This document shows, piece after piece, positions 1 through 5,874 of a stretch of DNA of 8,267 nucleotides. Position numbers and translations under genes: made by a program. This DNA is from JAXHUK01 sp034189725 (GTDB taxonomy: Bacteria; Chloroflexota; Dehalococcoidia; SZUA-161): the NCBI GenBank assembly GCA_034189725.1, contig JAXHUK010000046.1, positions 1 through 8,267 of the forward strand, written 5' to 3'. Within the stretch, counting starts at the first letter, position 1, and each line of letters begins with the position of its first letter. The notes under the pieces were generated by a model, which did not search any database, was not told the DNA's origin, and saw nothing but the letters and a program-made list of their open reading frames with translations.

Positions 1-761
1 TTCTCTCTCGCTAACAGAGCAGCGCCCAGGGCGCCCACGATCCGTGGCTCAGCGGGTATGCAGGCTTTCAACCCCAGCCGCTTCTCAAGTTCTTTCATCA
101 ATGCAGGATTCCTGGCCATACCGCCAGTGAACACCACGTCTGGCATCACCGTAATCTTGCTTATAAGATCCAATATCCTATCAGCTATCGCCTGGTGCAC
201 ACCGGCAAGGATATTCTCTTTGGGCACCCCGCGATGAATATGTGAAATCACTTCCGATTCAGCAAATACCGCGCAGCGGCTGCTGACCTCTTCAGTTGTT
301 TCCGCTCCAAGCGCCAGTTCGCCCATCTCTGCAACCGGTATCCCCATCAGATGAGCTATAGACTCGAGAAATAAGCCCGATCCTGCAGCACATTTGTCAT
401 TTGTGGCAAATGACCGAACCTTACCCTGCTCATTGAGGCTAATAGCCCGGCTGCTTTCTGCTCCGAGATTAATTACAGTTCTTGCCTCGGGAAATAGCCA
501 CAGTGAGCCACGAGCCTGGCACACTACTTCAGAGCTTTTCTCATGAGCAAAGTCAACACTACTCCGACCGCAACCTGTGGCGACCACGGTGCTAATCCCA
601 TCCCAATGGAGCCCGGCTGCTTCCAGTGCGAGCCCTGTAACCCTACCGGGTTCTGACTCTCCTTCATCCGAACTAACGACGTAATAAGCAAGGATTGTAG
701 TATCAGCAAGGATCACGACAGATGTATTGAAGGAACCTACATCTATACCCACCTGTACCAT
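1..761 (-). CDS. Second ASKHA-type [4Fe-4S] activator ATPase subunit (BcrD/BzdQ/HgdC family), C-terminus cut by window edge
   Basis: Open from ATG at 761 to base 1 (253 codons), leaving only a short C-terminal tail outside, since the paralogue at 3070-3903 has the matching IVGALGAAL at its residues 242-250. Family role: a dimeric ASKHA ATPase holds one [4Fe-4S] cluster between subunits and drives low-potential electrons into the catalytic partner. Visible here: GIDVGS at residues 5-10, ATGCGR 61-66, NDKCAAGSG 121-129, CAVFAESEV 163-171, TGG 212-214. Cys124 and Cys163, the two positions expected to ligate the bridging cluster, are both present with the family spacing of 39. Odd: the phosphate-1 segment is SFNTS (10-14) instead of SSTSK, and the phosphate-2 loop DMGGQD of the paralogue is NLGAES (98-103). 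The adenosine loop is kept as TGGMARN. The start follows the preceding gene by 10 nt, with AAGG 8 nt upstream of the ATG; no other in-frame ATG lies upstream. Family assignment is firm; a catalytic ATPase role is doubtful. Confidence 0.88.
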   Translation of the reverse strand, partial: MVQVGIDVGSFNTSVVILADTTILAYYVVSSDEGESEPGRVTGLALEAAGLHWDGISTVVATGCGRSSVDFAHEKSSEVVCQARGSLWLFPEARTVINLGAESSRAISLNEQGKVRSFATNDKCAAGSGLFLESIAHLMGIPVAEMGELALGAETTEEVSSRCAVFAESEVISHIHRGVPKENILAGVHQAIADRILDLISKITVMPDVVFTGGMARNPALMKELEKRLGLKACIPAEPRIVGALGAALLARE

Positions 762-771
762 ATCATCAACC

Positions 772-1872
772 TTAACCGCGGAGCATCTCGATAAAGGCCT
801 CGATGTCATCTCGCTGCGTCTCAAGTTCAGCCTCTGTCTCCTCTCCTCTGAAGAACAATACGGGTAGCCCCTGAGCCTCCAGCTTCTCCTTCAGGTATGG
901 ATACTCGTAAAGATGGCAATCGCAGGCCTTGAGATTATGGATTATAGCGCCCTGAACATCAAATCCGGCCATGGTCTCCTGTATATAGTGATAGCGATCC
1001 TGAGGCAACATCTTGCGTGGGCACGGAATCCTGTTCAGATAGCGCTGGGCTAAGGCCAGTAGCGGCTCCTCTGCACTGTCCACAGAGTGGAAAAAGTATC
1101 GGCTACCCATTGGCATATCATCGGCCACTATGCTGCCCCCACATTCCTCGATCAACTCCAAAAAGTCCGTATCATCCAGCATGCTGGCAGAGATAAAGAT
1201 CCTCACCCCATCTGTCGCAGGTGAGCGCTGTCTTACCTCCTCCAGATACAGGGACATCAACTGATTATGCTCTTCTTTGGGCATGAGCATACTGGAAATC
1301 ACCATCTCCTGCAACTCTACTCCAGAGAGGAGTCGCTTTCCCCTGAGTTCGCAGGCCTCGCGGAGCAGAGAACGGTTGCGGTTATAAACATCGATGGCAT
1401 CTCTCAACGATTCGCTGGATATACTGTTACCTGATATCTCCTCCAGCAAACCCTGGAACTGTACCAGTGCCTGTCGGAAGAATTCCACACCATGGGGGCT
1501 AATGCGCTGTGGCACCTCGAGGAAATGCACGTACGGAATACCGGCATTGAGCTTCCATGCCCCATACATAGCCCGTATCATATCACACACGTTAGGTACT
1601 ACTACTCCATCCAGGTAGTCATAGTGACCCTTAAGTGCCTGGTCCAGACAGCTTTTGGGATAGGGACACACATTGGTCGGAAAATGGAGGTCACCCTCGG
1701 TAGCCTCTTCGTGTGAACCCAATATCCTGACCGGCAACATACCGGCCGCATAGATCAACTCCTCGGGAACATCACAGCAAAACACCCCGATAACTTTCTT
1801 GCCAGTTTGCCTCTTCCACTCCCTGGCCACCTGGTGTCGTTCGCTTCGCACCTGCATCAAGCGCTCCATCAT
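772..1872 (-). CDS. HGD-D family reductase/dehydratase subunit, BcrC/FldC/HadC-like (366 aa)
   Basis: One of two [4Fe-4S] subunits of an ATP-dependent CoA-ester reductase/dehydratase that accepts single electrons from the activator. Motifs by residue: FCCDVPEELIYAAG 31-44, CPYPKSC 69-75, NVCDMIR 94-100 followed by a conserved Trp106, DDMPMGSRYF 251-260, and LKACDCHLYEYPYLK 314-328 near the C-terminus. Cys69 or Cys75, Cys96 and Cys317 or Cys319 follow the family pattern of two N-terminal and one C-terminal cluster ligands. The length fits BcrC (about 380 aa) and FldC/HadC (about 375 aa). The ATG overlaps the stop of the preceding gene as ATGA (1869-1872), so translation is probably coupled. 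Two adjacent ATGs exist at 1872 and 1869; GGAGG sits 4 nt from the first and 7 nt from the second, so the second may be the true start. An aryl-CoA reductase and a 2-hydroxyacyl-CoA dehydratase cannot be told apart from this subunit alone. Confidence 0.9.
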   Translation of the reverse strand: MMERLMQVRSERHQVAREWKRQTGKKVIGVFCCDVPEELIYAAGMLPVRILGSHEEATEGDLHFPTNVCPYPKSCLDQALKGHYDYLDGVVVPNVCDMIRAMYGAWKLNAGIPYVHFLEVPQRISPHGVEFFRQALVQFQGLLEEISGNSISSESLRDAIDVYNRNRSLLREACELRGKRLLSGVELQEMVISSMLMPKEEHNQLMSLYLEEVRQRSPATDGVRIFISASMLDDTDFLELIEECGGSIVADDMPMGSRYFFHSVDSAEEPLLALAQRYLNRIPCPRKMLPQDRYHYIQETMAGFDVQGAIIHNLKACDCHLYEYPYLKEKLEAQGLPVLFFRGEETEAELETQRDDIEAFIEMLRG

Positions 1873-3116
1873 TTGCCCTCCCCTCTTCGGCTGAGCATTC
1901 TCTCGATGAAAGCATCCAGCCTGGTCTTGATCTGGCCTTCGGAGTAGGTACGCTCATCGGCCATATCACACTCGAGACTGAGGTTTGGTATTCCATGCCG
2001 GTCAAGGATATTCTTGAGTTCCGGCTGCAGGATATACATCATACGGCAGGATGGATTATATGCCAGAATCACCCCATCCACATGATACTCCCTGATGACT
2101 TCCAGGGTAAGCTGAGCCCGCTGCTCGATATCGCTGGCATACGGTCGTCTCAGTGTCGATGAAATAGCCATATCCTTTAGCGGGTCTTCGTGCTGAGACG
2201 GGAGACTCTTTTCATAACGAAAGTAGAGGTTCTCAATACTCACCACTCCGCCAAAGTCCTCAAAATAGTTCAGTAATGCCATGTTATACCAGAGGGGAAG
2301 TCCACTCCACAGCAGACGGAACTTCTCCTCTGGGACAATACCTATCTTCTTCTCTATTCTCTCGGAAATCTCCGCGCGTAATCGCTCGTAGAATTCATCG
2401 CATTCCTTCGTGCCTGCCATATACATACCAGGCCATACAACCGTATAGGCGTCACCGGCGCCCATGGGCGACGGGACTGCCTTCCTCATATCATATATGT
2501 CCACCTGGATATCATTGGCACGACGGGCAAGTTCGACCTTCTCCCTCAGCTTTCCCCGGTCGAGCTTCGTACCTGTCTGCTGTTCAAGAAAATGGACAAA
2601 ATCCTCGAGTTGCGACTCCGTATAGACTGCGTTCGCCACCTCGGTACAGCCTCCCAGAGGTTGGTAGGGTGAGTCAATAACATAGAGAGGTATGTTGAGT
2701 GTGTGACTCATGGTAGCAAACCAGCCCACACGTGAATCACAGCTATAGCTGTTTACGACGAGGAAATCGGGCTTGGCGAGCCCCCCATACGGGGCTTCGG
2801 GTACATCGTCTCCTCCCAGCAGATAGCCCATCAATATGCGGGCATAGCCACAGACGTCCTGAGAAAATCCTGCCCTCTCTCCTGCACGGCAAAATCCCGA
2901 GGATAGCCGCTTAGACGCACAAACAGTAGCGTAATTCTCCACATACACCGCGTTGATGTCCATGGCATCCAGTATCTCTGATGGAACGCCGTTGCTGCAC
3001 CAGGCGACCTTCTGCCCCCCAGCCTTCCCCAGTGATTCGGCATAATACTTTTTGCGTAGCGCCGGGACTTCAAGAGTGGTCCAAAGTTGCTTCTTGGCAC
3101 TTGTCGAGCTCACCAT
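1869..3116 (-). CDS. HGD-D family reductase/dehydratase subunit, BcrB/FldB/HadB-like (415 aa)
   Basis: Larger [4Fe-4S] subunit and presumed partner of the 366-aa product. Visible motifs: WCSNGVPSEILDAM 39-52, SQDVCGYARI 85-94, NSYSCDSRVGW 122-132, PLYVIDSPYQP 143-153, AYNPSCRMM 352-360, and a C-terminal block LECDMADERTYSEGQI (381-396) of a kind common in benzoyl-CoA reductase B-type proteins. Cys89, Cys126 and Cys357 are the best candidates for cluster ligands; Cys40, Cys66, Cys76, Cys157, Cys239 and Cys383 are additional. There is no signal peptide or membrane segment, as expected for a cytoplasmic enzyme. The start at 3116 is well supported: GAAGGAGGAG lies just upstream, inside the end of the activator gene, so the two reading frames overlap by 47 nt. 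The 3' end overlaps the next gene by 4 nt. The 415-aa length fits both BcrB (about 430) and FldB/HadB (about 408). Family is firm, substrate unassigned. Confidence 0.9.
   Translation of the reverse strand: MVSSTSAKKQLWTTLEVPALRKKYYAESLGKAGGQKVAWCSNGVPSEILDAMDINAVYVENYATVCASKRLSSGFCRAGERAGFSQDVCGYARILMGYLLGGDDVPEAPYGGLAKPDFLVVNSYSCDSRVGWFATMSHTLNIPLYVIDSPYQPLGGCTEVANAVYTESQLEDFVHFLEQQTGTKLDRGKLREKVELARRANDIQVDIYDMRKAVPSPMGAGDAYTVVWPGMYMAGTKECDEFYERLRAEISERIEKKIGIVPEEKFRLLWSGLPLWYNMALLNYFEDFGGVVSIENLYFRYEKSLPSQHEDPLKDMAISSTLRRPYASDIEQRAQLTLEVIREYHVDGVILAYNPSCRMMYILQPELKNILDRHGIPNLSLECDMADERTYSEGQIKTRLDAFIERMLSRRGEGK
1876..1885 (-). promoter_or_regulatory. Ribosome binding site before the 366-aa subunit, start ambiguous by one codon
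   Basis: The transcript reads GAGGGGAGGG, then CAA, then ATGATG. The core GGAGG is 4 nt from the first ATG (1872) and 7 nt from the second (1869). Usual spacing favours the second ATG; the first forms the ATGA overlap with the stop codon of the upstream gene. Confidence 0.6.
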
Positions 3117-3903
3117 TTCGCTCCTCCTTCACTGTACTACTATCCCGGGCAAACAGGGCTGCCCCCAATGCTCCTACGATCTGAGGCTCTTCAGGTATCA
3201 GCACCTTCATCCCCACACGCTCCTCAATCTTGCGTACTACCCCAATGTTTTTACCTATACCCCCGGTTATCACCAGATCAGGTTCTATGCCTACGCCCCT
3301 GAGCATATTGTAAACTCTTCCCGCAATTGCGCTGTGCAAGCCAGCCAGGACATCTCGCTTATCTTTACCATCCCTGACCAGAGAGGTAACTTCCGATTTA
3401 GCAAAGACCGCGCAAGTAGTGTTGATTTTAACATCGTTGTGAGCTTCGAGCGATAGTTCGCCGAGCTTATCCAGGGGTATTCCCAGTACTCTGGCCATTA
3501 ATTCCAGGAATCTCCCCGTACCTGCAGCACATTTATCGTTCATCATGAAATTGAGAAGCCTTCCTGCTTCATCACACCGAATCGCTTTACAATCCTGACC
3601 ACCCATATCCAATATGGTTCTTGCGGAAGGAAAAAGCCAGTTAGCCCCTCGAGCATGACAGGTCAACTCAGTAACTGTATCTTGAGCAAAGGGAACGATA
3701 ACTCTGCCATACCCCGTCGCGACAATATAGCTAATTTCGTGCCTTCGTGCGTTCACTGCATTCAGTGCTTCGTCCAGAACCAGTTGAGCTGACTTTACAC
3801 TCTCCGCTCCAGTAGTCACAATGCTATAGCAAAGAACCTTATCGCTGTCCATAAGCACTGCCTTTGACGTTGAAGAACCTATGTCTATACCTGCGACAAT
3901 CAT
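3070..3903 (-). CDS. ASKHA-type [4Fe-4S] activator ATPase (HgdC/BcrA-D/BzdP family), canonical copy
   Basis: ATP-driven electron activator of the HGD-D partner encoded downstream. All family motifs are present: phosphate-1 GIDIGSSTSKAV (5-16), ATGYGR 62-67, phosphate-2 DMGGQDCKAI (99-108), NDKCAAGTGRFLE (122-134), CAVFAKSEV (164-172), adenosine loop TGGIGKN (213-219) and the C-terminal IVGALGAAL. Cys125 and Cys164 are 39 residues apart, as in Acidaminococcus HgdC, and would hold the cluster shared across the dimer. Residues 254-277 form a hydrophilic tail beyond the usual family end; the last part lies in the 47-nt overlap with the next gene and carries that gene's ribosome binding site. It is the first gene of the four-gene operon. 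GAGG lies 7 nt before the ATG and a promoter lies just upstream. Both ASKHA genes here are of the short type (about 30 kDa), like BzdP/BzdQ, rather than the longer BcrA of Thauera. Confidence 0.92.
   Translation of the reverse strand: MIVAGIDIGSSTSKAVLMDSDKVLCYSIVTTGAESVKSAQLVLDEALNAVNARRHEISYIVATGYGRVIVPFAQDTVTELTCHARGANWLFPSARTILDMGGQDCKAIRCDEAGRLLNFMMNDKCAAGTGRFLELMARVLGIPLDKLGELSLEAHNDVKINTTCAVFAKSEVTSLVRDGKDKRDVLAGLHSAIAGRVYNMLRGVGIEPDLVITGGIGKNIGVVRKIEERVGMKVLIPEEPQIVGALGAALFARDSSTVKEERNGELDKCQEATLDHS
3121..3130 (-). promoter_or_regulatory. Strong ribosome binding site inside the activator gene, fixing the start of the 415-aa subunit
   Basis: The transcript reads GAAGGAGGAG, then CGAA, then ATG at 3116. 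This near-perfect Shine-Dalgarno lies within the codons for the activator's C-terminal tail, so ribosomes still finishing the activator would pass over it. It supports the 47-nt gene overlap being real rather than an annotation error. Confidence 0.8.
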
Positions 3904-3920
3904 TATTCAACCTCAAGCAA

Positions 3921-3948
3921 AGAGTAGCACCCTGATAAAAATTGTCAA
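3921..3948 (-). promoter_or_regulatory. Predicted sigma-70-type promoter of the four-gene activator/reductase operon
   Basis: The -35 box is a perfect TTGACA (3943-3948). After 16 nt comes TACTCT (3921-3926), preceded by TG one base upstream (TGC then TACTCT), which is an extended -10. The -10 alone matches the consensus at 3 of 6 positions, so the TG and the perfect -35 carry the prediction. Initiation would fall near 3914, giving a leader of about 11 nt that begins at the GAGG Shine-Dalgarno (3911-3914). The rest of the gap to uvrC is AT-richer and holds only a weak dyad (ACAT 3971-3974 with ATGT 3982-3985) around -65, which might or might not bind a regulator. Confidence 0.6.
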
Positions 3949-4020
3949 GCATCCAAAGTAGGGACAGATAACATGGCAACAATGTGCAAAATTACGATTA
4001 CTACCCGGTCTTCGTTGAGA

Positions 4021-4053
4021 GACACCCGATCCTTTAGTAGTTGGACAGGTGTC
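4021..4053 (-). terminator. Imperfect hairpin starting in the uvrC stop codon; weak or non-canonical terminator candidate
   Basis: In the transcript, GACACC (4053-4048) can pair with GGTGTC (4026-4021). An inner TCC/GGA stem and a 10-nt loop are separated from the outer stem by a small internal loop. No U-tract follows, so it does not qualify as an intrinsic terminator. It may protect the 3' end, act with Rho, or be chance. No better terminator was found between uvrC and the next operon, so some read-through is possible. Confidence 0.25.
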
Positions 4054-5869
4054 AGAGGAGCTCCTTCACCTTCTCCGCAAGTGGCCGTGTCATCCCGGAA
4101 ACTGCCGCAAGCTCTTCGACAGACGCCTCCCTGATCCCTCTCACAGAGCCGAATTGCTTGAGCAAAGCACGCTTGCGCTTGGGGCCTATGCCCGGCACAT
4201 CAAGCGCCGACGCCATTGCAGCCTTGCGGCGAACATTCACGTGGTAAGAAATAGCAAAGCGATGTGCCTCATCCCGGACTCGCTGCAACAGATAGAGCGC
4301 TTGCGAGTTTCGAGGCAATATCAGGGACTCAACGGCACCTGGCAGGAATAGTTCCTCGTTCTCTTTCGCCAGAGAGGCAAGGGGAATGAAATCGATATCG
4401 AGCTCATTCATAACCTCCAGAGCAGCAGTTAAGTGCCCCTTACCGCCATCGATCAACACCAGGTTCGGCAGCATCGCCCATTGAGTACCATCCTGCGCCT
4501 TTATCCGTCTAAAGCGTCTTCTCAGCACCTCTTTCATCATGGCATAGTCATCAATGGTACCCACGGTCTTTATCTTGAAACGGCGATAGTGCGCCGTCCT
4601 GGGGCGACCGTTTTCGAACACCACCATGCTTCCCACCGCCGATGTCCCTCTGATGTTCGATATGTCGTAGCACTCGATTCTGCCGGGAATAGTGGGCAGA
4701 TGCAGTAGCTCCTCAAGCTCTTCGAGTGCAGCGGCTGTCTTGCCCTTATCAGCCAGCCAGGTAATCCTCATTTGCTCCAGCACCTGCGCGGCGTTCTCAG
4801 CCACCATGTCAACCAGCTTCTTCTTCTCTCCCCGCTGGGGCACCTTCATACTCACCCTTCGCCCTCGCTTACCCTCCAACCATGAATTGATGACCTCTAT
4901 ATCCTGAGGCTCGGTCTGAAGCAGTATCCGGGGAGGCACATCGGGGGCAGAGCCATAGAACTGCTGAATAAAACTGGCCATGACCTGCCCCGGTTCCTCG
5001 TCTCGGGTGCCCTCAAGTACAAAGTGCTCTCGCCCGATGAGTTTACCGTTGCGTATAAAGAACACCTGTACACTGGCAACATTTTTCTCCATGGCGAAAG
5101 CGATCACATCTTCATCGTCCTTAGCGATAGAGGTGACCTTCTGCTCCTCACTGATACTTTCTATAGCGTGAAGCTGGTCACGCAGGGAAGCCGCCCTCTC
5201 GAACTGCAATGCAGCGGAGGCCTCCTCCATTTTGCGCTTCAGGTCGCGAAGTATCACATCCTGCTTCCCTTCAAGAAAAAGCACAACCTGGTCTATAATC
5301 TCGCGATATTCCTCTTTCTCTATCTCCCCGCTACAAGCCCCGACACATCGATGAATCGAGTAGTCGAAACAGGGGCGTGGTTTCCGGCCCGTGATCACCC
5401 ACCTCGGCGAACAAAACCTGAAAATCTTCTTCAGGAGGTTGATGGTACTGTGCACCGATCTCGCACTAGCGAAAGGCCCGAAGTATCTACCACCATCATC
5501 CTCGAAACGCCTGGTGAGAAACACACGTGGCCACTCCTCATTGAGGCTGACTTTTATGTAGGGGTAACTCTTATCGTCCTTGAGCCTGACGTTATAGTAA
5601 GGACGGTGGCTCTTGATCAGGTTGCATTCCAGAATCATCGCTTCCTGTTCGGAATCAGCGACAATGAAGTCGATGTCCTGTGCCCGTGCCACCATCTTTC
5701 GAACCTTGGGCACAAGCGTGGAGGGAGGCCCTGAATACGAGCGGACGCGGTGGCGTAAACTTGCAGCCTTACCTACATAAAGCACCTTTCCCGCGCTATC
5801 CTTGAACAGGTAGACCCCGGGTTTTGCAGGCAGTGCCTTTAGCTGTTCATCGAGGCGACCAGGTTCCAC
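4052..5869 (-). CDS. uvrC: UvrC, excinuclease ABC subunit C
   Basis: UvrC makes the two incisions beside a DNA lesion after UvrA/UvrB have marked it. Domains in order: GIY-YIG nuclease (about 14-92; GVY 18-20, YVG 31-33, Arg39, Glu76 as likely metal ligand) for the 3' cut; a cysteine-rich segment with Cys153, Cys167, Cys175 and Cys179, matching the four [4Fe-4S] cysteines described for E. coli UvrC; a UVR helical hairpin (about 207-241) that contacts UvrB; an RNase H-like nuclease for the 5' cut with Asp402 (IECYDIS), Asp474 (LIDGGKGH) and His536 (DEAHRFA); and a helix-hairpin-helix pair (about 555-605) for DNA binding. The length of 605 aa is normal. The start is GTG at 5869, 5 nt after the relA stop; no in-frame ATG lies near it. 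AGGAG is only 2 nt away and GGAG 11 nt away, so the exact start is a little uncertain, but about 10 residues before LPAKPGVY is usual for the family. Confidence 0.96.
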   Translation of the reverse strand: MEPGRLDEQLKALPAKPGVYLFKDSAGKVLYVGKAASLRHRVRSYSGPPSTLVPKVRKMVARAQDIDFIVADSEQEAMILECNLIKSHRPYYNVRLKDDKSYPYIKVSLNEEWPRVFLTRRFEDDGGRYFGPFASARSVHSTINLLKKIFRFCSPRWVITGRKPRPCFDYSIHRCVGACSGEIEKEEYREIIDQVVLFLEGKQDVILRDLKRKMEEASAALQFERAASLRDQLHAIESISEEQKVTSIAKDDEDVIAFAMEKNVASVQVFFIRNGKLIGREHFVLEGTRDEEPGQVMASFIQQFYGSAPDVPPRILLQTEPQDIEVINSWLEGKRGRRVSMKVPQRGEKKKLVDMVAENAAQVLEQMRITWLADKGKTAAALEELEELLHLPTIPGRIECYDISNIRGTSAVGSMVVFENGRPRTAHYRRFKIKTVGTIDDYAMMKEVLRRRFRRIKAQDGTQWAMLPNLVLIDGGKGHLTAALEVMNELDIDFIPLASLAKENEELFLPGAVESLILPRNSQALYLLQRVRDEAHRFAISYHVNVRRKAAMASALDVPGIGPKRKRALLKQFGSVRGIREASVEELAAVSGMTRPLAEKVKELL

Positions 5870-5874
5870 AACTC

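Noticed and set aside
1..761. Left-edge activator gene as a broken pseudogene
   Set aside because: I translated the whole stretch and found no stop or frameshift. The substitutions are limited to specific nucleotide-binding loops while cysteines and core motifs are kept, which suggests functional divergence.
2276..2680. 134-aa plus-strand frame
   Set aside because: Antisense to the 415-aa HGD-D subunit; Pro/Arg/Ser-rich and without motifs.
3904..4051. Intrinsic terminator between uvrC and the next operon
   Set aside because: The only hairpin found lacks a U-tract, so it is listed as a low-confidence structure and not as a proper terminator.
5024..5734. 236-aa plus-strand open frame
   Set aside because: It lies wholly antisense to uvrC, whose domains and catalytic residues are all intact, and its product has no recognisable domain. 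It looks like a shadow frame.
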